DNA from: Planctomycetota bacterium
GTDB lineage: Bacteria > Planctomycetota > Phycisphaerae > WQYP01
Direction: 5' to 3'
Assembly (NCBI GenBank): GCA_021795535.1
Contig: JAJYPG010000074.1
Span: forward strand, 1 to 6,485
DNA: 6,485 bases
Shown: positions 1-6,451 of the stretch, piece after piece
How positions within the stretch are numbered: position 1 is the first letter of the stretch
Layout: the number at the start of each line of letters is the position of its first letter
Notes under the pieces: generated by a model
The model's input: the letters and a program-made list of their open reading frames with translations, nothing else
What the model was told of the DNA's origin: nothing
Databases searched by the model: none
Translations under genes and position numbers: made by a program

Positions 1-25
1 AGCCCGCGTTTTAAAAACGCGGGCT
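1..25. repeat. Perfect 12-bp palindrome at the window edge
   Basis: Bases 1-12 are the exact reverse complement of bases 14-25, with one central base. The outer 8 bp are GC-rich and the centre is an A/T run. It starts precisely at base 1 and lies within the open frame of the phosphatase-family gene. There is no following T tract, so it is not a standard intrinsic terminator. It may be genuine coding sequence that happens to fold, or a fold-back artefact at a contig end. Confidence 0.7.
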
Positions 26-544
26 GACGAACAAGGAAAGCAGCTCATTGATTTTACCGCAAGCCGCGCTGTGGCGATGGTGGATCATCAGGTGGCGCAT
101 ATTTATGGTTCTCGTGATGAAATGACTGGGGTTGCGGATATGCTCCGCCAGATACCGGGCGTGGCGGCGGTACTGGAAAAGCCGGAGGAAATAGCGGCGG
201 AGGGATTGGGTGGAGCGCGCACGGGAACACTTGTTTTGCTGGCTGATGCCGATGCTTGGTTTGCCCATGACTGGTGGGATTCGGATGCGGAAAAACCTGC
301 CTGGCAGTTTTCCGTGGATATTCACCGCAAGCCGGGTTACGACCCGCGCGAACTGTTTTTTGATCCTGTAAAAAAATGTATTACCCAGGATACCATGTTG
401 GTCAAGGGGTCGCATGGACTTAGGTCGCTGGATGCGGCGAATTGGCCGGTGCTGCTCTCTGACCGGAAGATAGCCTTGGATGGCGCGGCCATGCACGCGG
501 AAAACGTGGCTTCCTGGATTAACGGACTTATGGAAAGTCGCTGA
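2..544 (+). CDS. Alkaline phosphatase / nucleotide pyrophosphatase family protein, 3' end only
   Basis: This is a partial gene: the frame is open from the first base, so the true start lies upstream, and 180 codons plus a TGA stop are visible. A GTG at 71 is not a credible start because the family-like sequence already runs through it. Motifs counted from the first full codon are SRAVAMVDHQVAHIY (about 21-35), a WF...WW segment (86-92), DIHRKPGYDP (106-115) and VKGSHG (134-139). From knowledge of the type I phosphodiesterase/nucleotide pyrophosphatase superfamily, these resemble the C-terminal part of a two-metal phosphohydrolase, and the His of the G-x-HG motif is normally a metal ligand. 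The Asp/Thr nucleophile region lies outside the window. The substrate cannot be judged. The spacing between the DIHRKPGYDP and VKGSHG motifs seems shorter than in homologs I recall. About 600 bases separate it from the pilus-like genes, so it is probably a separate transcription unit. The family call is fairly secure, the exact function is not. Confidence 0.75.
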   Translation, partial: ARVLKTRADEQGKQLIDFTASRAVAMVDHQVAHIYGSRDEMTGVADMLRQIPGVAAVLEKPEEIAAEGLGGARTGTLVLLADADAWFAHDWWDSDAEKPAWQFSVDIHRKPGYDPRELFFDPVKKCITQDTMLVKGSHGLRSLDAANWPVLLSDRKIALDGAAMHAENVASWINGLMESR

Positions 545-551
545 TGACCAT

Positions 552-582
552 ACGGTTATTACGCGGTAACGTCTGCTTTTTT
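552..582 (+). terminator. Weak intrinsic terminator candidate after the phosphatase-family gene
   Basis: Eight bases after the TGA stop, bases 552-558 can pair with 567-572 (six pairs, one bulged G, 8-base loop). After four more bases comes a run of six T at 577-582. The stem is short and AT-rich and the T tract does not follow directly, so the structure would be weak. It is in the expected place for ending transcription of the upstream gene. Confidence 0.25.
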
Positions 583-607
583 CGGTAAAACACCAGGTTT
601 GTTTTCA

Positions 608-636
608 TTGAGGGGGACCTTTTCCTGGATTTTAAT
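608..636 (+). promoter_or_regulatory. Candidate sigma70-type promoter upstream of the pilus-like genes
   Basis: TTGAGG at 608-613 (four of six matches to the -35 consensus) is followed after exactly 17 bases by TTTAAT at 631-636 (five of six matches to the -10 consensus). An imperfect dyad (620-625/639-644 and 627-630/635-638) overlaps the -10 box and could be an operator, though it may be chance. Transcription would start near 643 and leave a leader of about 500 bases before the PilM-type start codon. A second, poorer candidate has TTGACG at 658-663 with TCTATT at 681-686 (17-base spacing). Both are consensus matches only. Confidence 0.35.
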
Positions 637-929
637 CCGGAAAAATCGTGCGGCGACTTGACGCGCAGCGGCTTCCGGGTTCTATTACGTGGTTGCAGGG
701 TGGACATTGAGACCGCGTGGCTTGCGGCAGGCGAGGCAGGAAAAACATTGCGATTGTTGCGGCAGCATTGCCGGAGTATTCACGGACGGTTAGCATATTG
801 TTTTGCGGGCTGAAAAGGACCAGCCGGGCCAGGCCGGTCAGGTGGCCAGATGGTTATTTGGTAATGTCCGGCGGGAGAGTGTCCGGGATACCGGCTGGTG
901 AGTAAGGTAACGTGAAGTGGGGTGCCAGA

Positions 930-954
930 CGCAATCGCCGCGTGCGGCATTGTG
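930..954 (+). other. Strong bulged stem-loop in the leader
   Basis: Bases 930-935 pair with 949-954 and 937-940 pair with 945-948, giving ten pairs (one of them G-U) with a single bulged C at 936 and a CGTG loop at 941-944. No T run follows, so this is not an intrinsic terminator. It lies about 195 bases before the PilM-type start codon and could be part of a regulatory leader or a small RNA. The pairing is read directly from the sequence, but function is unknown. Confidence 0.4.
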
Positions 955-1148
955 GAGTCGGGTTGAATGTTGGCCGGGAGGTGGTGGAGTGGGAGAGGAT
1001 TTTCGTGACCCGGTCTTGCGGTTGCGAAGCTTATGGCACATGGTGGCAGCGGGCGAGCCTGAATGCGGGTCGCTTGTCACCCCATGAATTCCATGTATGC
1101 CGGGCGCTGGCTGTATGTTTGTGTGTATCAGGTGTTTCGGAGGTTCTT

Positions 1149-3170
1149 ATGCCGAGTTCACAAGAAGCCTGGGGAATCGATGTCGGAACCACCGCGCTGA
1201 AAGCCATTAAGCTTCGTCGTGAGGGGGACAAAGTATTTCTTGAAGCCATGGAAGTTGTGGAGCACAGTGCTTTTTTAAGTGAACCGGATGGGGATCGCAA
1301 GGAAATTGTTCGGGAAACTCTGGCCAAGTTTATTGAAAAGCATCCTTTGCGCGGTGAAAAGGTGTTTGTGTCGGCCTCCGGCTCAAGTAGTTTTGCGCGG
1401 TTTGTGAAGCTGCCGCCGGTGGAACCGCGACGGATTCCCGAAATCGTGAAATTTGAAGCGATTCAGCAGATACCGTTTTCACTGGACCAGGTGATATGGG
1501 ATTATCATCCATTTCAAAGCCCGGAAAGTCCGGACGTGGAAATAGGCATTTTTGCCATTAAGACAGATATTTTAGGTTCCATGTTGGCCGACTTCCGTGC
1601 TTTGGGCATTACGGTACATGGCGTGCAAGTCGCGCCGCTTGCGGTTTATAACGCACTGCTTTTTGAGGGAAAAGGCAAGGAAAAGGGAACCATTGTTATT
1701 GATATTGGTGCCGATCACACGGACTTGATTATTATGGATCAGGGACGTTTATGGATGCGGAATATCAATCTGGGCGGCAACAGTTTCACGGAATCCCTGG
1801 CCAAGACCTATCGGTTGCAGTTCCGCAAGTCTGAAGAGCTTAAGAAAACCGCTGCGACCAATAAATTCGCACGACAGATTTTCCAGGCCTTGCGGCCTAC
1901 CTTTGCTGACATTGTTGCGGAAATTCAGCGGTCAGTGGGATACTTCAACAGTTCACATCGCGAAAGCCGCCTGGAGCAGATTATCGGGATGGGCAATTCG
2001 TTCCGCCTGCCGAACCTTCAGAAATATCTGGAACAGTACCTGGGGATGGAAGTGCATCGACTGGACGCATTTTCCAAGCTTGAGGCTCCGGAAACGCGAT
2101 TGGCGGCCGGTCTAAGCGATCAGGTTCTGGGCATGCCGGTGGCGTATGGTCTGGCACTTCAGGGCGTGGGACTGGGGACCATTACCACCAACCTTCTGCC
2201 TATTGAAATTGCCCGGCAAATGCTCTGGCGACAGAAGACTCCCTGGTTTGCCGCCACGGCGGCGCTGTTTGTACTGGGAACAGCGGCGGCGGGCGCGCGT
2301 TATATGATGGATAGTTCCGCGTTCTATAATTCCATGCATACCCCACAGATTTCCCGGGATAAAACCGAGATTGGTCGGGTATCAGGCTGGCAGCGGAATT
2401 ATGATAATATCAACAACACCTATCGGACAAATGTAAGACGAATTGATTTTTATACGAACCTTCTAAGCCGCCGCCCGGTTTGGCCGGAGATTTTTCAAAC
2501 TTTTTACACGAGTTTGCCGCAAGCGCAGAACAATATTTCGGCTAAACGGAAGGATTGGAATATTGTTCTTCAGTCCATACACAGTACCTATGTTACAAAT
2601 CTTGCGCCACCCCCGATGGGGCGATCTGCGGTGGCCAGGGGGGCGAATAGCGGTAATTCAGGTATGTCGGGCTATGAGGTGGTGATTACAGGATACACTC
2701 TGTACCATCCGCCGCTTCGCATTTTAGAGCATTTCCGTGATACGCTTAAAGCTACGGCGGGACTGAAGTCCAACCGTCCATTTTTCATTGTGATACCGGT
2801 TGGTTCGCTCCATGAGGCACGCGTTTCGGAAACCGTGTCGCAGGGTGGTGGTGCCGGAAATTTGGGGCTTGGTTTTCAGCCCTGGGGTTCACAGCGTGGC
2901 CGATTTAGTTCAGTTTTTCTTTCCGATTTTCTGCCCAAGAGAAAAAATGCACCGGCGGCGACTCATCGCGGGGGTCCTGCGACCGGTTTTGGTGGTGCGC
3001 CAGGCGGTTTTCCGGGTGCCGGGGGTTTTGCCGCACCGGGTAATTTTGGCAGTGGCGGTATGGGCGCACAATCGGGTTCGCACTCGCTTGGGGTGATTGA
3101 TCCGAATACTAAAAAGTCGCTGCTGCATGCCACCGCGTTCAAAATGACGTTTTTGGTTTATCTGCGTTGA
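1149..3170 (+). CDS. PilM-type actin-like protein fused to a PilN-like membrane segment
   Basis: This 673-residue protein starts at an ATG five bases after GGAGG (1139-1143). The open frame extends upstream to 912, but those 79 codons are not protein-like. Residues 1 to about 345 match the PilM fold: phosphate-1 loop GIDVGTTALKAIKL (9-22), EIVKFEAIQQIPF (98-110), phosphate-2 loop DIGADHTDL (185-193) and adenosine loop GMGNSFRLPNL (280-290). Then comes NLLP (348-351), which resembles the N-terminal peptide of PilN, then basic residues and one membrane helix at about 366-384. The rest is presumably periplasmic, with a PilN-like strand-helix segment from about residue 509, a Gly/Pro/Phe-rich loop at about 608-640 and a final strand FKMTFLVYLR. 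Known role: PilM binds nucleotide and the PilN N-terminal peptide at the cytoplasmic face of type IV pilus machines. Ordinary PilM is about 350 residues, so this is a PilM-PilN fusion. The PilM part is secure, the PilN part is inferred from the NLLP, helix and domain order. Confidence 0.85.
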   Translation: MPSSQEAWGIDVGTTALKAIKLRREGDKVFLEAMEVVEHSAFLSEPDGDRKEIVRETLAKFIEKHPLRGEKVFVSASGSSSFARFVKLPPVEPRRIPEIVKFEAIQQIPFSLDQVIWDYHPFQSPESPDVEIGIFAIKTDILGSMLADFRALGITVHGVQVAPLAVYNALLFEGKGKEKGTIVIDIGADHTDLIIMDQGRLWMRNINLGGNSFTESLAKTYRLQFRKSEELKKTAATNKFARQIFQALRPTFADIVAEIQRSVGYFNSSHRESRLEQIIGMGNSFRLPNLQKYLEQYLGMEVHRLDAFSKLEAPETRLAAGLSDQVLGMPVAYGLALQGVGLGTITTNLLPIEIARQMLWRQKTPWFAATAALFVLGTAAAGARYMMDSSAFYNSMHTPQISRDKTEIGRVSGWQRNYDNINNTYRTNVRRIDFYTNLLSRRPVWPEIFQTFYTSLPQAQNNISAKRKDWNIVLQSIHSTYVTNLAPPPMGRSAVARGANSGNSGMSGYEVVITGYTLYHPPLRILEHFRDTLKATAGLKSNRPFFIVIPVGSLHEARVSETVSQGGGAGNLGLGFQPWGSQRGRFSSVFLSDFLPKRKNAPAATHRGGPATGFGGAPGGFPGAGGFAAPGNFGSGGMGAQSGSHSLGVIDPNTKKSLLHATAFKMTFLVYLR

Positions 3171-3199
3171 GTTCGCCACAAGGGTATTGCCACCCGCAA

Positions 3200-3217
3200 C
3201 GACCGACTTGTCGGTTG
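3200..3217 (+). promoter_or_regulatory. Stem-loop touching the ribosome site of the PilO-like gene
   Basis: In the 56-base gap, bases 3200-3206 pair with 3211-3217 (seven pairs including one G-U) around a CTTG loop. The last paired base is the first G of the GGAGG ribosome site (3217-3221), which sits five bases before the ATG at 3227. The hairpin could reduce initiation or protect a processed mRNA end. No T tract follows, so it should not end transcription. Confidence 0.35.
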
Positions 3218-3226
3218 GAGGTTTGA

Positions 3227-4696
3227 ATGAAATTTGTGAAGGCCAATCTGGTTTTGATCATCTGCGCATTGGTTGTGCTGTTGTCCATCGGTGCGCTTTA
3301 TTATCCATTGGGTGCCAAATCCAAACAACTTCAGAGCAAAATAGCCAGCGCTTTGAATGCAGAAACGATGGCTCACAATCTGGCGAATACATCCATCAGC
3401 ATTCCGGGGGAAAAGTCCTATAACGGGCCGGTGACGCCAGCGGTTATCAAAGCCAAGAAGCGTGTGCAGGAAAAGATTGCCGCACAGGCGCGGTGGGTAC
3501 AGCACAATGTGGAGGTGGCCAACGCCCGTTACCGCGTTCGTTTGCCGGCGTCCGGCAACGGGCGGGCTATTCCGTTGCTGAATTCGCAGCCTATGCGGGA
3601 CCTTTTGCCACGTCCCTCGCGCGACGCGGTGATACGGGGCGAATTTCGTCGCGCCTATCGTCGGCTGTTTTTACGCCGTGGTGGAAATAAGCGGGCTTTT
3701 CTGACGATGCTTGACGCGGGTATGCCTCCAACCAATCGCAGAATTAAAGAGCTTGTGCGCATGGCGTTGCGCAAACAGGCGAGTATCATGCCGGTTGGTG
3801 AGAATGGTACCGCAAACAACGGTCAGCATGCCCGTCTGACGCGTGAGGTTGTGCGCCGCGATGTATATCGGATAGCTTCCGCGATTAAATTGTATGCTTC
3901 GCCACGAAGTTTTCAGGTTCGGCGGTTCATTCACAGCACCACTCTTCCAACTGCGGACCAGATATATGAAGCGTTTGTGGACACCTGGCTTCAGTCGGAT
4001 GTGGTTCGCGCTATTGCAACCATGGACCGTTCCAGTTTGAACGTGGGAGAATCTCCAATCAAACGGCTCATTCACATTACCGTGGGCAATCAGGCCTCGG
4101 AGGCCAACCAGGCTTCCGAGGCCATGGGTGCCACGGGCGGTGGAGATGACAATCGGGCGACTCTGGTGGGCGACGGGCATTTGTTTTTTGGACTGGGAGC
4201 TTTGGCCAAAGCATCTAATGGGAATTCATCAGCCAATCCCATGCTTCCGTCAGCCGGTATGCCTCATGCTTTTCCGGGTTTTCCAGGCATGCCGGGCAAC
4301 ATGCCTGGCGGCTATCCCAATATGACCGGCAACCTGTCTATGGGACCAACATCCGGAGCATCTGCGGTCGGAGCTATGCTGACGGGCCATGTCAGCAACA
4401 CGCGCTATCAGGTTGTACTTATGGAAGTAAGCATTGTGGCTGAGCCATGGATGCTCAACAAGTTTATCAATGAGTTGTACCATCAGAACAATGGATATAT
4501 TGTATTGAATATGGAGACTCGGACCGTGGACCCAATAACGGCGATCACAAATGGATATGTCTATGGCAAGGTGCCGGTGGTTCGGGCGGACATCCTTTTT
4601 GAATGTGTGATGTTTTCGAGTTGGAACAGGCTTGTAATGCCTGCGGACTATCGCGCGGCGTTCCACCTTACGGGTAAAAAAAACGCAATGCGATAA
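3227..4696 (+). CDS. PilO-like single-pass inner-membrane protein, long form
   Basis: The 489-residue product starts at an ATG five bases after a clear GGAGG. It has a short N-terminal tail, one membrane helix (about 8-26) and then a helical stretch of the sort that forms coiled coils in PilO. Residues about 120-235 are helical-looking and very rich in Arg and Lys. Residues about 243-286 (ADQIYEAF...DVVRAI...KRLIHITV) recall a conserved block in long planctomycete proteins, from memory only. NQASEA occurs twice in tandem at 288-299. A Met/Pro/Gly/Phe-rich loop spans about 345-373. The C-terminal part (393 to about 480) alternates strand, helix and strand as in the ferredoxin-like domain of PilO or GspM. 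PilO is usually about 200 residues, so this is more than twice as long. Position directly after the PilM-PilN fusion supports a PilO role, namely pairing with PilN in the periplasm, but sequence similarity alone is weak. A different platform protein is possible. Confidence 0.55.
   Translation: MKFVKANLVLIICALVVLLSIGALYYPLGAKSKQLQSKIASALNAETMAHNLANTSISIPGEKSYNGPVTPAVIKAKKRVQEKIAAQARWVQHNVEVANARYRVRLPASGNGRAIPLLNSQPMRDLLPRPSRDAVIRGEFRRAYRRLFLRRGGNKRAFLTMLDAGMPPTNRRIKELVRMALRKQASIMPVGENGTANNGQHARLTREVVRRDVYRIASAIKLYASPRSFQVRRFIHSTTLPTADQIYEAFVDTWLQSDVVRAIATMDRSSLNVGESPIKRLIHITVGNQASEANQASEAMGATGGGDDNRATLVGDGHLFFGLGALAKASNGNSSANPMLPSAGMPHAFPGFPGMPGNMPGGYPNMTGNLSMGPTSGASAVGAMLTGHVSNTRYQVVLMEVSIVAEPWMLNKFINELYHQNNGYIVLNMETRTVDPITAITNGYVYGKVPVVRADILFECVMFSSWNRLVMPADYRAAFHLTGKKNAMR
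4088..4123 (+). repeat. Tandem 18-base duplication in the PilO-like gene
   Basis: Two adjacent 18-base units (4088-4105 and 4106-4123) each encode NQASEA. They differ only at silent third positions, which suggests a duplication kept in frame. It lies just before the low-complexity loop, a place where length change is probably tolerated. Confidence 0.7.
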
Positions 4697-4700
4697 GAAC

Positions 4701-4760
4701 ATGAATATGGATATGAATATGATTCCCCGGCGGCCTGTTGGGAACTGGAAATGCAGATAA
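4701..4760 (+). CDS. Possible 19-residue coupling peptide with four ATG codons
   Basis: The 54-base gap contains a small open frame that begins four bases after the upstream stop and ends with TAA at 4758-4760, overlapping the next ATG (4751) by ten bases in another frame. It has four in-frame ATGs (4701, 4707, 4713, 4719) because a 12-base unit is repeated with two mismatches (4701-4712 and 4713-4724). There is no good ribosome site of its own. TTCCC at 4723-4727 can pair with GGGAA at 4740-4744, covering the weak ribosome site of the next gene. Translation of this frame could open that pairing and couple the two genes. It may equally be meaningless spacer. Confidence 0.25.
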   Translation: MNMDMNMIPRRPVGNWKCR

Positions 4761-6451
4761 AGAACATCAATCCTGTTGAACGGTATGTGGATAAAGCGGC
4801 GTTGCTTGTTGCCGTTTTTTTTCTAGCCTATCTGATCTACCACAATCTTGTGCAGGATCCCAATCGGGTTCCTCTTCCCGACAGTGGCATGGTCAAAGTG
4901 TCGCCCGGTGACGTAGGCCCGACTATTACCTCCGCGGTTCAGCAGTTGCGCAACAAGGTTCGTCATCCGGCGAATCTGATACCTTCCAAAAGCAATACAC
5001 CGAATTATGTTGCCGTTTTCCGCAATGTACAGTTGCATCCACTTAACCCTGCGTTAATTGATCTGGCTCCCATCGCCATTGGACCTTCAAATCTGCCCGT
5101 GACCAATATCACAAACGTAATTGTTCGTGGGAAAACTTTTTACGCGCCATCGGTGCCGGCTTTAACGGCCCTGAAGGTGCAACAAGGTCGTGGCGTGGCC
5201 ATCATCGCCAATAACTCCACGGCGTCCGGCAACAACAATGCCAACGCTCCATCCGGTCCTGCGACGCAAGATGTTGCGTGGGTTAAACTTGCCGCGAATT
5301 TCCCCATGAATAAGTGGATTGCAAGCCTGCAAGGCCCAGAGGTTCCGGCCCGCGGGCATGCGGACCTTGCGCCTTCATTTCAACGCACCACCTTTTACCG
5401 TGTGCAGGTCCAACGGCAAATACTTAAGCCGGATGGACGGTGGAGTTCCTGGCGTAAGATTTCAGGTTTTTATCTTAATCCTCTGCCCGCTGCGCCCATG
5501 GCGGGCCAGGATGCCGCCACGCGGCAGCAGATTCTTGGCCAACTCGATACGAACGCGGTACAAATTCTGGAACCAGCTTTTTATCCACTTGAACAAATTC
5601 GCTTGCGATTACCGCCTCCCAAGCGGGTGAACCAGCCGCAGGTTGTTCCGCAGCGTCATTTACGGCGTGGTGGACGAGGTGGACGAGGTTTCCCTGGTGG
5701 CTTTCCGGGCGGTTTCCCTGGCGGCGCTGGATCAGGTGAGTATCGCGCACCATCTGTGATTCATCAACCTGTGGCATTGAATCCAGTTTTGAATCAGGCC
5801 AACAATGGCAACTTGTCCGGCAACTATCCGACCATGCCGCCGGGCTTTCCCGGCGGTTTTCCGGGTATGCCTGGAATGAATGCCAATGGTGCCACCACGG
5901 GCCAGATGCCAACGACTCTTTCCGCCTTAATACACGAAAAGTCGCTTCCCATCTGGTTTCGCGATACCAGTGTGGTACCCGGAGCGACATATCGGTATCG
6001 TATGCGTGTTGCATTGTATAATCCAACATATTTATTTCCATACAAGTCAAGCAATCCGGCTATTCTTAAAAAGCCGTGGATATTTTCCCCGTGGACTCTG
6101 GTAACCCGTCCGCTTACCGTGCGCAACACGCTCTATTTCTTCCTTGATGGCGGTGGCGGCGTGGTTCGTGGACAGGTGGAATTCCGTATTTTCAAATGGG
6201 TTCATGGGATGTGGACCTACACCACACAGTATATTTCAGCGGGAGAGGACATTGGTAATGTTCGTCCGACTTCCATTATCAGTGCCGCCACCGGGCGTCT
6301 GGTTTTCAAGTCGGTCAATTTTTTCACTGGCTATAGGCTTGTCGACGCGGTTGTCTCGGGGGGGGGGGGCAAATATTGTTGCAGTGGTGGCGGATTCGAC
6401 CGGGGTCCTGCATGTGCGGCGATCACGCTGGGATTCAGCCAGTCCGCTTGA
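4751..6451 (+). CDS. Unrecognised single-pass membrane protein of the pilus-like cluster, end probably frameshifted
   Basis: The open frame gives 566 residues from an ATG preceded by a modest GGGA seven bases upstream. I recognise no named family. After a short tail with NPVERYVDKA there is one membrane helix (about 16-31), then a long, presumably periplasmic part rich in strands. Low-complexity loops occur at about 306-329 (RGG units then three FPGG units) and 362-376 (PGFPGGFPGMPG). Between them and the end lie VPGATYRYRMRVALYNP (about 409-425), reminiscent of fibronectin-III-like beta domains, and a segment at 474-503 (GQVEFRIF...SAGEDIG). From memory, such segments occur in large planctomycete proteins of unknown function. 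After residue 536 the frame passes through twelve G and becomes Cys/Gly-rich. The +1 frame from 6369 is much better protein and is open to the window end, so the true gene probably does not stop at 6451. Position after a PilO-like gene suggests a PilP/GspC-like coupling role, but this is inference without sequence support. Confidence 0.6.
   Translation: MQIKNINPVERYVDKAALLVAVFFLAYLIYHNLVQDPNRVPLPDSGMVKVSPGDVGPTITSAVQQLRNKVRHPANLIPSKSNTPNYVAVFRNVQLHPLNPALIDLAPIAIGPSNLPVTNITNVIVRGKTFYAPSVPALTALKVQQGRGVAIIANNSTASGNNNANAPSGPATQDVAWVKLAANFPMNKWIASLQGPEVPARGHADLAPSFQRTTFYRVQVQRQILKPDGRWSSWRKISGFYLNPLPAAPMAGQDAATRQQILGQLDTNAVQILEPAFYPLEQIRLRLPPPKRVNQPQVVPQRHLRRGGRGGRGFPGGFPGGFPGGAGSGEYRAPSVIHQPVALNPVLNQANNGNLSGNYPTMPPGFPGGFPGMPGMNANGATTGQMPTTLSALIHEKSLPIWFRDTSVVPGATYRYRMRVALYNPTYLFPYKSSNPAILKKPWIFSPWTLVTRPLTVRNTLYFFLDGGGGVVRGQVEFRIFKWVHGMWTYTTQYISAGEDIGNVRPTSIISAATGRLVFKSVNFFTGYRLVDAVVSGGGGKYCCSGGGFDRGPACAAITLGFSQSA
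5666..5725 (+). repeat. Coding tandem repeats: RGG units then three FPGG units
   Basis: Bases 5666-5689 encode RGGRGGRG and 5690-5725 encode FPGG three times in a row, as 12-base units differing mainly at third positions. A related FPGG/FPGM stretch recurs at about 5834-5878. The repeats give a flexible Gly-rich linker between putative periplasmic domains and are prone to length change. Confidence 0.75.
6358..6369 (+). repeat. Run of twelve G that breaks the reading frame
   Basis: The tract follows TCTC and precedes CAAATATT. Read as written, the protein after it turns into a Cys/Gly-rich tail ending at 6451. With one G fewer the frame reads SGGGANIVAVVADSTGVLHV and stays open. Long G tracts are both a common place for sequencing error and a known kind of slippage site in phase-variable genes. 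The tract is directly visible, the cause is not. Confidence 0.85.

Larger units (their letters stand above)
545..1148 (+). other. Non-coding interval, probable long 5' leader
   Basis: No convincing protein is encoded here on either strand. The frame joined to the PilM-type gene is open back to a GTG at 912, but its translation is rich in Arg, Cys and Trp and looks like none of the PilM family, which begins at the ATG at 1149. Another open stretch at 717-905 has a GTG start, no ribosome site and no recognisable features. Structural elements are a 9-bp perfect inverted repeat (819-827 with 891-899, 63 bases apart), two copies of GTCCGG at 866-871 and 881-886 inside it, and a strong hairpin at 930-954. 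I recognise no tRNA, and no riboswitch consensus was seen. Confidence 0.5.

Noticed and set aside
11..496. Long minus-strand open frame opposite the phosphatase-family gene
   Set aside because: It is the shadow of a recognisable plus-strand protein with clear family motifs, and its own translation is Arg/His-rich without motifs.
620..644. Hairpin as a bidirectional terminator
   Set aside because: The stem has a bulge and a tiny AT-only loop, and no T tract follows on either strand. It overlaps the -10 candidate and is better noted there.
717..905. A 62-codon open frame in the intergenic region
   Set aside because: It has a GTG start without a ribosome site and an unremarkable Arg-rich translation, and it overlaps the dyad region. 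It looks like a chance open frame.
912..1148. N-terminal extension of the PilM-type protein from a GTG at 912
   Set aside because: The 79 extra codons are Arg/Cys/Trp-rich, match nothing in the PilM family and lack a ribosome site, while the ATG at 1149 has GGAGG at ideal spacing and starts directly before the phosphate-1 loop.
545..1148. A c-di-GMP, cobalamin, TPP or SAM riboswitch in the leader
   Set aside because: Such elements would fit a pilus operon, but I could not find the conserved core sequences of any of them by eye.
3671..4180. Minus-strand open frame of 169 codons inside the PilO-like gene
   Set aside because: The plus-strand frame has start, ribosome site and continuous domain order. 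The reverse frame has no ribosome site or recognisable features.
5666..5725. A CRISPR array or a true collagen domain at the Gly-rich repeats
   Set aside because: The repeats are 9 to 12 bases, adjacent and in frame, with no spacers. The protein pattern is FPGG, not a sustained Gly-X-Y triplet series.
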